DNA of 64,000 nt from Streptomonospora wellingtoniae (GCF_031845375.1 NZ_JAVREK010000011.1:62001-126000), one strand, 5' to 3'; shown: positions 1 to 9,114, counted from the stretch's first letter. The notes: generated from the sequence alone by a model not told the origin. Translations and numbers: made by a program.

Positions 1-810
1 GACCGGAAATTCCCAGAGATCGCCGACGCACTCGCCGCGATCCCCGGCGGCGCCACCCTCGACGGTGAGATCGTCCGGTGGGGCGGCCGGCTCGACTTCG
101 ACGCGCTGCTGCGCCGCAACCGCGCCAGCGCGCGCACCGCCCCCGGGTTGGCGCGCGCCGAGCCGTGCCACTTCATCGTGTTCGACCTGCTCCGGCACAA
201 CGGCCGCGACCTGACCCGGCGGCCCCTCGACCAGCGCCGCGCCGCCCTGGCCGACCTCCTCGACGGCATCGACGATCCCACCCTCATGCTGTCCTGGCAG
301 ACCCCTGATGTGGACGAGGCGATGGACTGGTGGTCGGGCCTGGCCGACGTCGGCGTGGAGGGCCTGGTCGCCAAGGACGGGCGGAGCCGCTACCGGCCCG
401 GGAACCGCGGGTGGCTGAAGTACAAGCGGCGAACCACCACGGACGCCATCATCGGCGGGATCATCGGCAAAACCCACAGCCCACGCACGCTCATCCTCGG
501 GCGGTACGACCCAGACGGGCGGCTGCGCATCGCCGGACGCACCACCGACCTCACCCGCGCGCAGCAGGAGGCGATCGCCAACGCCGGGCTGCAGAAGGCC
601 GCGGCGGGGCACCCGTGGCCGGCCACCCTCGCACCCCGGTGGGGGTCCCGGGACCGCATCGCCTACACCCGCGTCGAACCCACCATCGTGGTGGAGGTGG
701 AGCCCGACACCGCCACCACCGGGCACACCTGGCGCCACGCAGTGAGGTACCGGCGACCCAGACCCGACCTCACCCCGACCGATGTGCCCACCGGGCTGGA
801 CACCGCATGA
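1..810 (+). CDS. ATP-dependent DNA ligase, C-terminal part (5' end cut by window)
   Basis: Seals nicks in duplex DNA through an enzyme-AMP intermediate. The reading frame is open from base 1, so the catalytic lysine motif lies upstream of the window. Visible nucleotidyltransferase motifs are LDGEIV (visible residues 20-25), FDLL (61-64), EGLVAKD (120-126) and WLKYKR (138-143). An OB-fold-like C-terminal domain follows and ends near VRYRRPRPDLTP. The arrangement matches small LigC/LigD-type ligases of actinobacteria and their phages. It reads opposite to the late genes and its stop overlaps the next gene by ATGA. Phage origin is likely from position but not proven. Confidence 0.9.
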   Translation, partial: DRKFPEIADALAAIPGGATLDGEIVRWGGRLDFDALLRRNRASARTAPGLARAEPCHFIVFDLLRHNGRDLTRRPLDQRRAALADLLDGIDDPTLMLSWQTPDVDEAMDWWSGLADVGVEGLVAKDGRSRYRPGNRGWLKYKRRTTTDAIIGGIIGKTHSPRTLILGRYDPDGRLRIAGRTTDLTRAQQEAIANAGLQKAAAGHPWPATLAPRWGSRDRIAYTRVEPTIVVEVEPDTATTGHTWRHAVRYRRPRPDLTPTDVPTGLDTA

Positions 811-1091
811 CCCACCCCATCGCAGCGCTGCCGCCCCGGGTCACCTACCGCGGAGCCGGCGGGCAGGTGTACCTCCTCGCGTGGGTGCGAACCCCCGCCG
901 GGATGCTCGCCCGCGTCACCTGGTGCGAGACCTACGAGGCCAGCACCGACTACCGGTGGCAGGTCACCGACGCGCCCGTCTCCCAGATCACCCGCGTCGA
1001 AGGGCAGGTGTACGTGCAGGTGCCCGTCATCGCCCAAGGCGAGACCGAGTACTACTCCCCCGAGCAGCCCCAATCGTGGCGGAAGCGCTGA
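807..1091 (+). CDS. Hypothetical protein, coupled to the ligase gene
   Basis: A 94-residue protein starting at the ATGA overlap with the ligase stop, so the two are probably translated together. It looks like a soluble, beta-rich protein with evenly spread Tyr/Trp/Val and ends YSPEQPQSWRKR. No motif or signal peptide was recognised. The coupled start is the main evidence that it is a gene. Confidence 0.6.
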   Translation: MTHPIAALPPRVTYRGAGGQVYLLAWVRTPAGMLARVTWCETYEASTDYRWQVTDAPVSQITRVEGQVYVQVPVIAQGETEYYSPEQPQSWRKR

Positions 1092-1104
1092 GGCCGGACA
1101 CACG

Positions 1105-1137
1105 AAAAAGCCCCGCCCTCCCGAAGGAGAGCGGGGC
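1105..1137 (-). terminator. UUCG-tetraloop rho-independent terminator of the late operon
   Basis: On the minus strand a 12-bp GC stem closes on a TTCG tetraloop and is followed by TTTTT. It lies 24 bases beyond the endolysin stop, at the end of the leftward late operon. The same hairpin may also serve the convergent plus-strand ligase pair, whose last stop is at 1091. Confidence 0.85.
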
Positions 1138-1160
1138 GCGCTCGCGTGCGAGGTGGCGCG

Positions 1161-1973
1161 TCAGTCCTGCCGCTTGGCGACGGCCTGCATCAGCTGGGCG
1201 TAGGCGTGGCCGCTGACCCGGTTGCCCCACCCCTTCTTCGCCGCACTGCCGACGGACTTGCGGACCTTCCGCAGCCCTTCGGCGGTCTCGTCGCCGTAGT
1301 CGCCGTCGGTCCCATACTCGGGGAGGCTGCCGCCCGCCTTGAGGATCAGGCCCTGGAGCGCGATGACGTGCTCCCTGCGGCCGTTCTTCTTTCCGTCGCC
1401 CTTGCGCAGGTTGATCAGAGACATCTCATCGTCCTCCGTGCTCGCTCCGCCGCCGGAGGATCCTCCGGTGCTGGGAATGGTGCCGCCCGCCCCCCACGAG
1501 TTGGAGGAGACGCGGGACCGCAGGTGGTTGCCGGGGCAGCTGGTGCTGATCCACCGGGAGTGAGGGGTGACGTTGCTGGAGCGGACGCCCTTGCGGCCGA
1601 GCCAGGACCGGAACTCCCGGAACCCCTTGAGCTGGTTGGCCGTGGGCCGCTGCGACCCGCCGAGCATGATGAGCACACCGACGTGGCTCGCGTTGGCGCC
1701 CGGCGCGTGCGCACCCACACGGTTGAGGCCGCGGCCGGTCATCACGATGCCGTGGTGGCAGACGCAGAAGTGGTAACCCAGCCCGGCCCACCCGTTGCCG
1801 TTGCGGTGGTAGGAGTGCCAGCCCCGCACCTGCGCGCGGCAGGACGCGTGCGACCCGCGGGACACGTGCGACGAACCCACGTAGTGCACCACGACCCCCG
1901 ACCGCGGCCGCCCATACGACCCGATCGAGGAGGGGATGCCGACCGTCGCGGCCGACTCGATCACCGGCGCCAT
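1161..1973 (-). CDS. Endolysin: PGRP/amidase-type N-acetylmuramoyl-L-alanine amidase with C-terminal wall-binding domain
   Basis: Cleaves the amide bond between muramic acid and the stem peptide at lysis. The 270-residue protein has an amidase fold with candidate zinc ligands His30 (VVVHYVG), His138 and Cys146 (TPHSRWISTSCPGNH). A Gly/Ser linker (about 165-185) follows, then a peptidoglycan-binding-like repeat (about 200-265; LQGLILKAGG, YGDETAEGLRKV). The start is the ATG at 1973, one base after the holin-like gene's stop; an 18-residue in-frame extension upstream would overlap that gene and looks non-coding. There is no signal peptide, so export would need a holin. Confidence 0.88.
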   Translation of the reverse strand: MAPVIESAATVGIPSSIGSYGRPRSGVVVHYVGSSHVSRGSHASCRAQVRGWHSYHRNGNGWAGLGYHFCVCHHGIVMTGRGLNRVGAHAPGANASHVGVLIMLGGSQRPTANQLKGFREFRSWLGRKGVRSSNVTPHSRWISTSCPGNHLRSRVSSNSWGAGGTIPSTGGSSGGGASTEDDEMSLINLRKGDGKKNGRREHVIALQGLILKAGGSLPEYGTDGDYGDETAEGLRKVRKSVGSAAKKGWGNRVSGHAYAQLMQAVAKRQD

Positions 1974-1974
1974 G

Positions 1975-2301
1975 TCAGACGACCCCCGCGTCCTCGGAGT
2001 CGTCGAAGTCCTCGAAGTCCTCGGCATCGCCGTGGCCGGCGACCGCGTCGGCCTCGCGGGATGCGAACAGGTCCTCCACCGCCTCCGGGCTGAACACCTG
2101 CAGGCGGGTGAGGACGCCGCCGGCGAGGATCAGCATCTTCTCGACGTAGTTCTCGGTGAGCGCGTCCTCGATGGGCATGCCGTTCGCGACGCGCCACGCA
2201 GTCAGCAGGACCACGACGCCGACGGCGACGTACATGGCCGGGTTGCGGCGGTACCGCAGCAGGTAGCGCACGCGCGAGTAGAGATCGGAGATGAACGACA
2301 C
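1975..2301 (-). CDS. Putative holin (small membrane protein next to the endolysin)
   Basis: A 108-residue protein with one clear hydrophobic segment (about 22-38, YVAVGVVVLLTAW) and a weaker second one (about 56-72, MLILAGGVLTRLQVF), then a strongly acidic tail. The GTG start at 2301 is chosen because AGGAGG lies five bases upstream; a longer ORF to 2385 would run through a terminator hairpin. Position directly before the endolysin and the membrane topology suggest a holin. No family signature was recognised, so the role is inferred. Confidence 0.6.
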   Translation of the reverse strand: MSFISDLYSRVRYLLRYRRNPAMYVAVGVVVLLTAWRVANGMPIEDALTENYVEKMLILAGGVLTRLQVFSPEAVEDLFASREADAVAGHGDAEDFEDFDDSEDAGVV

Positions 2302-2320
2302 AGTTGCCTCCTGGCATAAG

Positions 2321-2341
2321 AAAAGCCCGCACATGGCGGGC
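2321..2341 (-). terminator. Hairpin terminator between membrane-protein genes
   Basis: On the minus strand GCCCGC pairs with GCGGGC across a 5-base loop and is followed by TTTTCTT. It sits just upstream of the holin-like gene's AGGAGG, so it could lower read-through into the lysis pair or mark a processing site. Confidence 0.6.
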
Positions 2342-2359
2342 ATACGTGGAGAAATCGGG

Positions 2360-2674
2360 TCAGGGGCGGTGGCGGCCCCGCTCACGCGCGCGGGCGCGGG
2401 CGCGGGACTGGGCGCGGCGGAACGCCACCCACACGCAGACGACAGCGGCCATCGCGGCGCCGTACACGACGATCCGCACCACCTCGTGGAACGCGAACGC
2501 GCCGAAACACAGCCGCGCCGATATGAACGACATGACCACCGCGAGGGTGAGGGTCACGACCAGCACCAGCCGGCCGCCGGGATTGCGCCACGGCCGCACC
2601 CGGCAGTAGTCCGCCGCGAAAACCCACAGCAGCAGCGCCGTCAGCCCTGCGAGCACGTTGGCCACCTCACCCAT
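2360..2674 (-). CDS. Small three-helix membrane protein
   Basis: A 104-residue protein with three predicted membrane helices (about 5-20, 35-55 and 65-85), ending in an Arg-rich tail. The ATG at 2674 or the GTG at 2683 could be the start; both overlap the stop of the upstream gene. Small multi-helix proteins between tail tip and lysis genes are common in actinophages and are often holins or holin partners, so this is an alternative holin candidate. Confidence 0.65.
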   Translation of the reverse strand: MGEVANVLAGLTALLLWVFAADYCRVRPWRNPGGRLVLVVTLTLAVVMSFISARLCFGAFAFHEVVRIVVYGAAMAAVVCVWVAFRRAQSRARARARERGRHRP

Positions 2675-2885
2675 CACTCTCACCCCGCAACGCGCGCCAG
2701 ATCACCGGCCCGAAATGGTTCTGCTCCCGCTGCGCCGCCAGGCGCCGCACCACATCACGCACAACCGGGTCCCGGCCAACCGCAGCAGCCATATCACCCT
2801 CGGCGCGCACCCGCGCCGCACGCGCCTCCTCCTCACTTACCGGCGGGTCCGGGGCACGATGGCGGCACCAGCCCAGCCACCTCAT
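2667..2885 (-). CDS. Conserved small phage protein with HFG-type C-terminal motif
   Basis: A 72-residue charged, mostly helical protein starting MRWLGWCRH and ending with an EQNHFGPVIWRAL segment. That ending resembles a family of tiny actinophage proteins with an ENHF motif found near the lysis region (DUF7620-like, from memory). The ATG overlaps the upstream stop as ATGA. Function unknown. Confidence 0.6.
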   Translation of the reverse strand: MRWLGWCRHRAPDPPVSEEEARAARVRAEGDMAAAVGRDPVVRDVVRRLAAQREQNHFGPVIWRALRGESDG

Positions 2886-3187
2886 CCGGCCCCCTCCCCC
2901 GCCCGCCGCAAAGCCTCCAGAGCCCGCGCGGACGTCTGGCCCTGCTCCACCAGCGCCCCCACCTGCTCGTCGCGGACCTGGATCACCGACTGCTGGCGCT
3001 CTATCGTCGCCCGCTGCTGGACGATGATCTCGTCGCGGGCCGCCACGATCCGGTCCACCGTGCGGGCAGGCACCAGACGGCCGGTGGCGATCAGCACGAC
3101 CCCCAGCGACACCAGCCCCGTCGCCCCCAACTCCAGGACCGGCACCAGCTCGACGAGACCACCCACGCCCACCCCTTCGATCGTCAC
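2882..3187 (-). CDS. Small membrane-anchored coiled-coil protein
   Basis: A 101-residue protein with one N-terminal membrane helix (about 10-38) followed by a Gln/Arg/Val heptad-rich coiled coil (about 42-90). The GTG start at 3187 overlaps the upstream stop (GTGA); a GTG a few codons in is also possible. Proteins of this shape lie just after the tail fibre genes in many actinophages. No function is known; a spanin-like or holin-accessory role is only a guess. Confidence 0.6.
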   Translation of the reverse strand: MTIEGVGVGGLVELVPVLELGATGLVSLGVVLIATGRLVPARTVDRIVAARDEIIVQQRATIERQQSVIQVRDEQVGALVEQGQTSARALEALRRAGEGAG

Positions 3188-3411
3188 ACCACTCTTCGCG
3201 CCATGTAGTCGGCGGTGTCGTCGCGGCGCGGCAACTCCTCGGTGCCGTGCTTCTTGCGGTGCGCCGCATCCAGCGCGGCGTAATCCAGCGGCACCCCGGG
3301 GGCGGTGTCACTACTCACGACTTCGGGCATCCTCGGCGGACGCGGCCGCCCGCCGCGCCGGACGGCCCCTATCGGGCTGGGCAGCCGCCGCCCGTGCTCG
3401 CTCTTGGCCAT
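3184..3411 (-). CDS. Hypothetical phage protein
   Basis: A 75-residue, basic, Pro-rich protein with a hydrophilic C-terminus (HRKKHGTEELPRRDD). The ATG at 3411 follows AGGACGG and is preferred over a GTG at 3423 that overlaps the tail fibre stop. No domain recognised. It sits between the tail tip genes and the lysis cassette. Confidence 0.5.
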   Translation of the reverse strand: MAKSEHGRRLPSPIGAVRRGGRPRPPRMPEVVSSDTAPGVPLDYAALDAAHRKKHGTEELPRRDDTADYMARRVV

Positions 3412-3419
3412 GGCCGTCC

Positions 3420-5348
3420 TCACATCATGGGCTCGACGGTGATGTCATTGGGATACAGCAGGTCGTAGGCCTGCGACAGGTCGCCTCCGGAGGCGTCCGT
3501 GCGGGACCAGTCGTAGGTGGTGCTCGTGCGCCACGTGGGGGTGAGCGTGTAGTTCGCGTTGCCCGCGAGTTGCAGGTAGGCGGTGGCGGTGGCGGTGCGG
3601 CCCGCCGACCCGCGGGAGGACACGTCCGACATCACGCAGCGGACCATCGCCGAGCGTTTGAGGTCCGCGGCGAGCGTCCCCGCACCGGACAGGCGGAATC
3701 CGGTCGCGAGCGTGGCGTTGGTGCTGCCGTAGTTGTAGCCGCACATCTGAATCACCACTTTGACGCGGCCCGACCAGGGGGCGGTGAACGCCAGGGACGG
3801 GAACTGGCCCGACGTGAAATCCACCCAGTCGCCGGTGCCGGTCGCGGTCGGTTGCGACACCATCGCCGTGGTCTTCGGGGCGTGCCGCTCCGAGGCCACC
3901 GAGTGGGTGGGGTCCAGGAACAGCACCCCGGGCTCGGTCGACGTCGCCTCGGTGATCCCGTCGTAGTCGGAGGACAGCACGATCCGGCGGGCATACAGCT
4001 CCGCGCGGGCGTAGTCGCGTGTCGACGTGGTGCCGTCGAGGAAGAAAAGCGACCGCAGCCCGGCACCCGGCCCGGTGTCCACCCGCGGCGACTGCACCGT
4101 CACCCGCGGAATCTCCCCGGTGGAGCTGCGGAACGAATACAAGGACCCGGGCACGGTGATCGCGGGCTCCGCCACAGAATCCTGCGGGGTCACCGACACC
4201 TCCGTGTGGGCGTCGGAGGCGCTGATCTGCACCCGCGACCCGTTCGGCGCCTGATGCCGGGAGAACGCCTCCCCGCTGGTGGCGCTCATCGAGACATACG
4301 GCGCGCCGGCAGCCAGCGACGAGTCCGAGTACAGCGCGAAACTGGCCTCATTGGGGTCGGCGAGGACCCCGCCGGCGGGCGTGCTGGGGTCCGCGTCGTC
4401 GCCCCACGCCGAGAACTCCGCCTGATCGTCGAACGCCGCGATCTGCGCGCGCGCCCCCGACATCGACGACACGCGGGTGCGCACCACGCCGTCTACGGTC
4501 TCCTCGATGACACCGTAGTTCGAGCCCGGCGCGTCCTCACCGATCTCGATGACGGATCCGGAGATGGTGGAGCCGGTGATGTCGCCGGAGAACACGGCGT
4601 TACCCGCGGAGTCGATCGCGAAGATCAGCGTGTTGGTGTCGTCGTAGCCGCGCAGCCCGTCCTGGTCCAGCTCCACCCGGGCGCCGCCCGGGATGCCGCC
4701 CACGATCGTGGACGCCAGCACCAGGATCGCCTCAAGCTTGTCGGCGGTGACCGCCCCGCCGGCGATGATCGGCGCCGTCACACTGCCCGCGACCAGGTCC
4801 GGCCCCTCCACCTGCAGGGGTGTCGCCGCCACCTCCGGACTGGGGTCGCCCTGGATGCCGCCGGTCGTGACCGGCACCAGCACCACATAGTGCTCGACGT
4901 AGGGCAGCGGGATCACGGGCAGCATGCCGCCGTCGCCCGCACGCCGGATCGTGCCCTGGTAGGTGGCCGCGCTCGGGGTGAAACCCGAGCTGGTGCTGAC
5001 GTGGACGGCGAGGTGGTCGAAATCCCCCGGCAGCGCCACGTCGTTGGCCAGGGCGCCGTCCCAGGTGACGCGCAGCCCCCCGATGACCGGGACCACCGAC
5101 GGGGCGGTCGGCGCGGACACGGGGTCGCCGCCCTCGGTGACCATGCCCACCGTGCCATCCGGCAGCCACCCGATGCGCGCACGCGTCGCCCCCGCACCGT
5201 CGCGCACCTCCAGCGCACCACGGTCGATCGACGACCGCGACAGCTGGGGTGTGCGCGCCCCCGCCTTCAGCGACTCGATCTGGCGCTGCTGCTCCAGCAT
5301 CATCCGCGACAGCCGCTGGATCTGCTGCTTGGTCTGGCTGTCCACCAC
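3420..5348 (-). CDS. Minor tail protein / tail fibre
   Basis: A 642-residue virion protein, probably at the tail tip. Residues 1-30 form a Gln-rich coiled coil (SQTKQQIQRLSRMMLEQQRQ) that could trimerise. A fibronectin-like domain (about 75-180) follows, then GS/T-rich beta repeats, and a beta-rich C-terminal domain (about 500-642) with Gly/Thr-rich strands such as a receptor-binding head would have. The start is one of two GTG codons right after the upstream stop. Assignment rests on size, composition and place, not on a specific family. Confidence 0.7.
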   Translation of the reverse strand: MVDSQTKQQIQRLSRMMLEQQRQIESLKAGARTPQLSRSSIDRGALEVRDGAGATRARIGWLPDGTVGMVTEGGDPVSAPTAPSVVPVIGGLRVTWDGALANDVALPGDFDHLAVHVSTSSGFTPSAATYQGTIRRAGDGGMLPVIPLPYVEHYVVLVPVTTGGIQGDPSPEVAATPLQVEGPDLVAGSVTAPIIAGGAVTADKLEAILVLASTIVGGIPGGARVELDQDGLRGYDDTNTLIFAIDSAGNAVFSGDITGSTISGSVIEIGEDAPGSNYGVIEETVDGVVRTRVSSMSGARAQIAAFDDQAEFSAWGDDADPSTPAGGVLADPNEASFALYSDSSLAAGAPYVSMSATSGEAFSRHQAPNGSRVQISASDAHTEVSVTPQDSVAEPAITVPGSLYSFRSSTGEIPRVTVQSPRVDTGPGAGLRSLFFLDGTTSTRDYARAELYARRIVLSSDYDGITEATSTEPGVLFLDPTHSVASERHAPKTTAMVSQPTATGTGDWVDFTSGQFPSLAFTAPWSGRVKVVIQMCGYNYGSTNATLATGFRLSGAGTLAADLKRSAMVRCVMSDVSSRGSAGRTATATAYLQLAGNANYTLTPTWRTSTTYDWSRTDASGGDLSQAYDLLYPNDITVEPMM

Positions 5349-7232
5349 TCAGTAGCCCCCGCCCGTGTAGTCGAAGGAATCCGATCGGGCGCACGTCACG
5401 CTGATCAGCCCGCTGCCCGGCTCGTAGTCGAAGCTTGTGATTCGCACCCACAGGGCCAGCTCCCGCCAGCCCACGTGGGTCTGCACGAACACGTCGTCTC
5501 CCGGGGAGAAGCTGCCGGCCGGAGCGTTCGAGTGGGTCGCATCCACCACGAAGCCCGCGATGTCGTCCAAGCGAGTGGACCGGGCGAGCTCAGCGTTCGC
5601 CAGCGCCTTCAGCGCCGCCTTGCTGGTGACGTCGGAATGCTCGATCGACACCGCCCGCCGCAATCGGCCGTCGGGGATGCTCGCGGTCGCGCGCAGCTGC
5701 TTGGAACCCTCACCGGCGCCGCGGGCGATCACCACGTTGGCGTATTCGCCGCCGTCGCGGCGCACAGCCACCACATCGGTGATGTTGTCGCCCTCGATGA
5801 ACGCCAGGTTCGGCCGGCGCCCGCCCAGGCGCGGGTACCCGAACTCGATGCGCAGTTCCACGTCCGACTTGCCGGAATCCGACCAGGCGTAGACCTCGCG
5901 GTAGTCGAAGGGGACCTCGGAGGCGTACTCGCCGATCTGGGATCCGATCTCGACGTTCTCGTAGTGCGGGACCTCGTAGTCCCAGTGCACGCTCTTGCCG
6001 GTGGCCGCGGACGGCTTCCGGTCGGCGACCGTCCACACCCGGTTGATCGGGATCTCGTCCTCGACCTCCGACGCCGGCGGGTCCGGCTCGTCAGCGGTGG
6101 GCTGCTTGCGGGCATTTCGCCAGTACCCCAGGTAGTAGGGGGTGGTGGTGCCGTCAAGGGCCACGCTGAGGTTGCCGCCCGGAAGCGACTGGGCGTGTGC
6201 CCACAGGGCGCGCACGACGTCGAGCACCTCCACGCCGTGGCCGCTGGATCCCGCGGAGGGCCCGCCCCAGGAGAGGGTCTCAACGAGCGGTTGCGACTCC
6301 GGGTAGGAGCTGAATCCGGCTGCTTCGATCTGCAGGTTCGGGCCCGTGGTGTCGGTGGAGGTGATGATGCCGCCGCCGCGGAGGATGTCGCCGTGCTCGA
6401 CGAGGATCAGCGTCTGCCATTCCTGCAGCACCAGGTTCCCGGACGCGTCCTTGAGGTCGGGCCAGTCCGGCTCGATGCTCGCGGACAACGCGTAGGGCCC
6501 GCTGATGGCCGGCGACAGCCGGACGTCGCTCAGCGGCAGGTCCCGGTGGATCCATTCCCGGGTGGGGAGGTTCATCGCGTGGTAGCGCCACTGCGGCGGT
6601 TTGCGGGCCTGGACCTCGGCGCGCGCGCTCGGCGTCGCGGCCTCGGGTTCGGGCTCCGGTTCCGCGGTGGAGGGCAGCACGATCGCGGTCGCACCCATCA
6701 CACCGAGGGTGTCGGAGGTCAGCGTGTAGGAGGGGGTCGGGCTCACCGAGGTCGGCGTCATGGCGGCGACGATCGCCCGCGGCAGCGCCACCACCTCCTC
6801 CAGCGCCGCGTCCCAGGCGGTCGTTGCTGTGTCCCAGTGGAACCCGAACGCCAGCAGCGTGTCGCCGGGGTCGGCCTCCACACTGGGAAGGTCGATCGTG
6901 GTGACGTCGGAGGTGTTGGTGTGCGCTGAGCCGGCGACCGCGCCGACATCGCGGAACGCGGCGATCGCGGCGAAATGCCAGTGCACGCCGTCGAAGGACA
7001 CCGTGTAGTCCGCGGGCTCGCTGGAGGCTTCGCGCTCATACACCCAGTTCCCGACCCCGTTGCCCTCGAACAGAGACTCCAGCACCAGGGCCCACCCGGG
7101 CGGCGGGGTGATGGCCCGGAAGTCGTTGGCGGTCGCCATCAGGATGAGGCGGTCGCCGTCGGCCACGCCGGCGGGCACGCCGACCGTGACCGTGTCGGTC
7201 CAGTCGCCTGCCGAGGATGCTCCGACGAGCAT
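5349..7232 (-). CDS. Minor tail protein (tail tip / hub-like)
   Basis: A 627-residue protein. Residues 1-190 look like a lectin- or jelly-roll-like domain (SFDGVHWHFAAIAAF, LLAFGFHWDTATTAW); an acidic Pro/Glu linker follows (about 200-210). The C-terminal 400 residues resemble the large tail-tip subunit that follows the distal tail protein in actinophages (Gp37-like; repeats such as SPGDDVFVQTHVGW). The ATG overlaps the upstream stop as ATGA. Role in host binding or tail-tip assembly is inferred. Confidence 0.7.
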   Translation of the reverse strand: MLVGASSAGDWTDTVTVGVPAGVADGDRLILMATANDFRAITPPPGWALVLESLFEGNGVGNWVYEREASSEPADYTVSFDGVHWHFAAIAAFRDVGAVAGSAHTNTSDVTTIDLPSVEADPGDTLLAFGFHWDTATTAWDAALEEVVALPRAIVAAMTPTSVSPTPSYTLTSDTLGVMGATAIVLPSTAEPEPEPEAATPSARAEVQARKPPQWRYHAMNLPTREWIHRDLPLSDVRLSPAISGPYALSASIEPDWPDLKDASGNLVLQEWQTLILVEHGDILRGGGIITSTDTTGPNLQIEAAGFSSYPESQPLVETLSWGGPSAGSSGHGVEVLDVVRALWAHAQSLPGGNLSVALDGTTTPYYLGYWRNARKQPTADEPDPPASEVEDEIPINRVWTVADRKPSAATGKSVHWDYEVPHYENVEIGSQIGEYASEVPFDYREVYAWSDSGKSDVELRIEFGYPRLGGRRPNLAFIEGDNITDVVAVRRDGGEYANVVIARGAGEGSKQLRATASIPDGRLRRAVSIEHSDVTSKAALKALANAELARSTRLDDIAGFVVDATHSNAPAGSFSPGDDVFVQTHVGWRELALWVRITSFDYEPGSGLISVTCARSDSFDYTGGGY

Positions 7233-8221
7233 CAGGTCACGTCCATCGCCGGGCGCTCGAGGAAGTTCAGGTCGACGTAGAAGGTCGACCACTCGTCGCA
7301 CGCCAGGCGGCCGCGGACGCCGACGGTGCCCGAAACCTGCAGCCGCAGGTTGCACAGCTGTCCGCGCATCTCCGCGGGGATCATCTGCTGGTCGGCCAGG
7401 CCGAAGCTGCGCCTCTCGCCGTTGGAGGTGTTGAGGTTGAAGTTGTAGGCGATGTAGTCGGTCTGGATGTCGGTAGGGCCGCCTCCGGTTCCATACCCCA
7501 GGGCGACGCGGCCGCGGCCGCGCGCGTCAGTGGACCCGCCGCCACCCGCCAGGTCGGCGGAGAACTGGCCCATGTTCATCCAGTGAGCCACCACCTGCAC
7601 CTGGGTCGCCCAGGCGGGGATGACCACGTCGGGCCACACGACGTCCGGGGCGTTCTCCCAGTCGGGGTCCTGGATGTTGCCGAGGTACTCGACCGGGTCG
7701 ATGCCCCGCTGCACCCGCAGCACCCGCTCGCTGCGCTCCTGCAGCATCTGCCGCAGGTCGACGATCATGTCCTGGGTGATGGTGCCGGTCGAGACCGGCC
7801 AGTCGATGCGGGCGAGCGGGATCGCCGCGGTCCCGGCCAGGTAAGACGGCGGGACGGCGGTCGCGTCGGGGTCGACGTCGGTGATGATGTCGGGCTCGAT
7901 GAACATGGTCGAGGGGTTGAAGGAGGCGACGACCATGTCCGATCGGGGCCCCTCCGAACCGGTGCCCGCCACACCGGGGACGGTGTGGTCGCCGATGTTC
8001 AGCGCGTAGTAGGAACCGTCGAACGCGGTGACTGTGCCGGGGATCGCCGCGGCCCCGGAGGTGATGCGGAACCCGTCGGCGGGCACCGCCAGCTCCAGTA
8101 CCCGAAGGTCGGTGGACTCCACCACCCCCTGTCCGGAGCGGGTCGAGGACTCGTACTGGCGCCGCAGCAGCGTCCCGTTGATGGGGCCGCCGTCGACGAA
8201 CGCCGCCTCCTGAAACGTCAC
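7232..8221 (-). CDS. Minor tail protein
   Basis: A 329-residue protein with an N-terminal structural domain (about 1-190; FITSGAAAIPGT-like pattern, LRQMLQERSERV) and a C-terminal beta-sandwich (about 200-329), as in receptor-binding or tip accessory proteins. The GTG start at 8221 follows GAGGAGG. Its stop overlaps the next tail gene. No catalytic motif seen. Confidence 0.65.
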   Translation of the reverse strand: MTFQEAAFVDGGPINGTLLRRQYESSTRSGQGVVESTDLRVLELAVPADGFRITSGAAAIPGTVTAFDGSYYALNIGDHTVPGVAGTGSEGPRSDMVVASFNPSTMFIEPDIITDVDPDATAVPPSYLAGTAAIPLARIDWPVSTGTITQDMIVDLRQMLQERSERVLRVQRGIDPVEYLGNIQDPDWENAPDVVWPDVVIPAWATQVQVVAHWMNMGQFSADLAGGGGSTDARGRGRVALGYGTGGGPTDIQTDYIAYNFNLNTSNGERRSFGLADQQMIPAEMRGQLCNLRLQVSGTVGVRGRLACDEWSTFYVDLNFLERPAMDVT

Positions 8222-8230
8222 ACGCCCTCC

Positions 8231-9112
8231 TCAGGGGGTTGATCTGGCGTCGCGCCAGCGGATCGTGCACCGGGCGGCCCCGGTGGGGTCCTGGCCCCGG
8301 AACGCCACCTCGGTGGCGCCGGGCGGCATCGAGAACTCGCCCATCCGCGGCCCCGACAGGGCGCCGGCGAGCGATGCCCCGTCAGAGCGGCGGGCGGTGC
8401 GCGCCCACGGCCGGGTGTCGAGGGTGGCGGTCTGGTCGAACGCGAGCGTGGTGAGGAGTCGCAACTCCGCGCCTGTCGCGGCCAGCCGCACCCCGGGGTT
8501 GGTCACCGGGCCCGAGAAGGTGATGACCGGCCAAGTGTCCACGTCGCCCGCGTTGTCTACCTGGGCGGAGTCGGAGTCGCCCAGCGGGGTCAGGACGGCC
8601 GGGAGGGTGAAGGGGAGGATCAGGCCGTCGCCGATCAGTGGCAGCAGGTCCAGGGTGATGGTGTGCTCGATGTCGGAGTAGAACCGGTCGTCGGCGGTGA
8701 CGAACGCGCCCGTCAGTGCCGCGGTGCCCCGGTCCAGAAGGGATGTGTCGGCGGCGTCGAACTCCCGGGGGCGGCCATAGACCACGACGGTGTCCATGCC
8801 GTAGTCGCGGATCCGCAGCGGTTCGACCGCTCGGGGGGTGTGGCGGACGGCCGGGTTGCGCCACCGGTTCGCCAGCGCGTTCCAGGCCGCCCGGGCGGTG
8901 GAGCCGTCTTCGGCGTTGACGGCCATCTCGAACTGCAGGGACAGGCCGCCGCGGTAGTCGTAGCCGAATCGGCGCCCGTCCTCCCCCGGGATCTCCAGGT
9001 CGGCGGAGCTGATGTCGGCCCCGGGGATCTCGAAGCGGGTGACCTCGACGGGTTGGGCGCGGCCGAACACCAGCCCGCCGAGCTCCCACTGGCCTTCCAG
9101 GAGTTCGGCCAC
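8231..9112 (-). CDS. Distal tail-like protein
   Basis: A 293-residue protein following the tape measure gene, the usual place of the distal tail (Dit) protein that joins tube and tip. It contains a Dit-like N-terminal half (VEVTRFEIPGADI, GGLSLQFEMAV, WRNPAVRHTP) and a beta-rich C-terminal half. The GTG at 9112 is chosen because GGAGG lies five bases upstream; another GTG overlaps the tape measure stop. Assignment is from position plus overall pattern. Confidence 0.7.
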   Translation of the reverse strand: MAELLEGQWELGGLVFGRAQPVEVTRFEIPGADISSADLEIPGEDGRRFGYDYRGGLSLQFEMAVNAEDGSTARAAWNALANRWRNPAVRHTPRAVEPLRIRDYGMDTVVVYGRPREFDAADTSLLDRGTAALTGAFVTADDRFYSDIEHTITLDLLPLIGDGLILPFTLPAVLTPLGDSDSAQVDNAGDVDTWPVITFSGPVTNPGVRLAATGAELRLLTTLAFDQTATLDTRPWARTARRSDGASLAGALSGPRMGEFSMPPGATEVAFRGQDPTGAARCTIRWRDARSTP

Positions 9113-9114
9113 GC

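Noticed and set aside
1..1100. Left prophage boundary just before the endolysin terminator
   Set aside because: No copy of the right-boundary sequence was seen here. The ligase pair could be host or phage; the boundary is more likely outside the window.
2658..6929. Very long plus-strand ORF (about 1,420 codons) opposite the tail genes
   Set aside because: Its composition is Arg/Gly/Pro-rich with no domain, and the minus strand carries well-supported tail genes. It is an open shadow frame of high-GC DNA.
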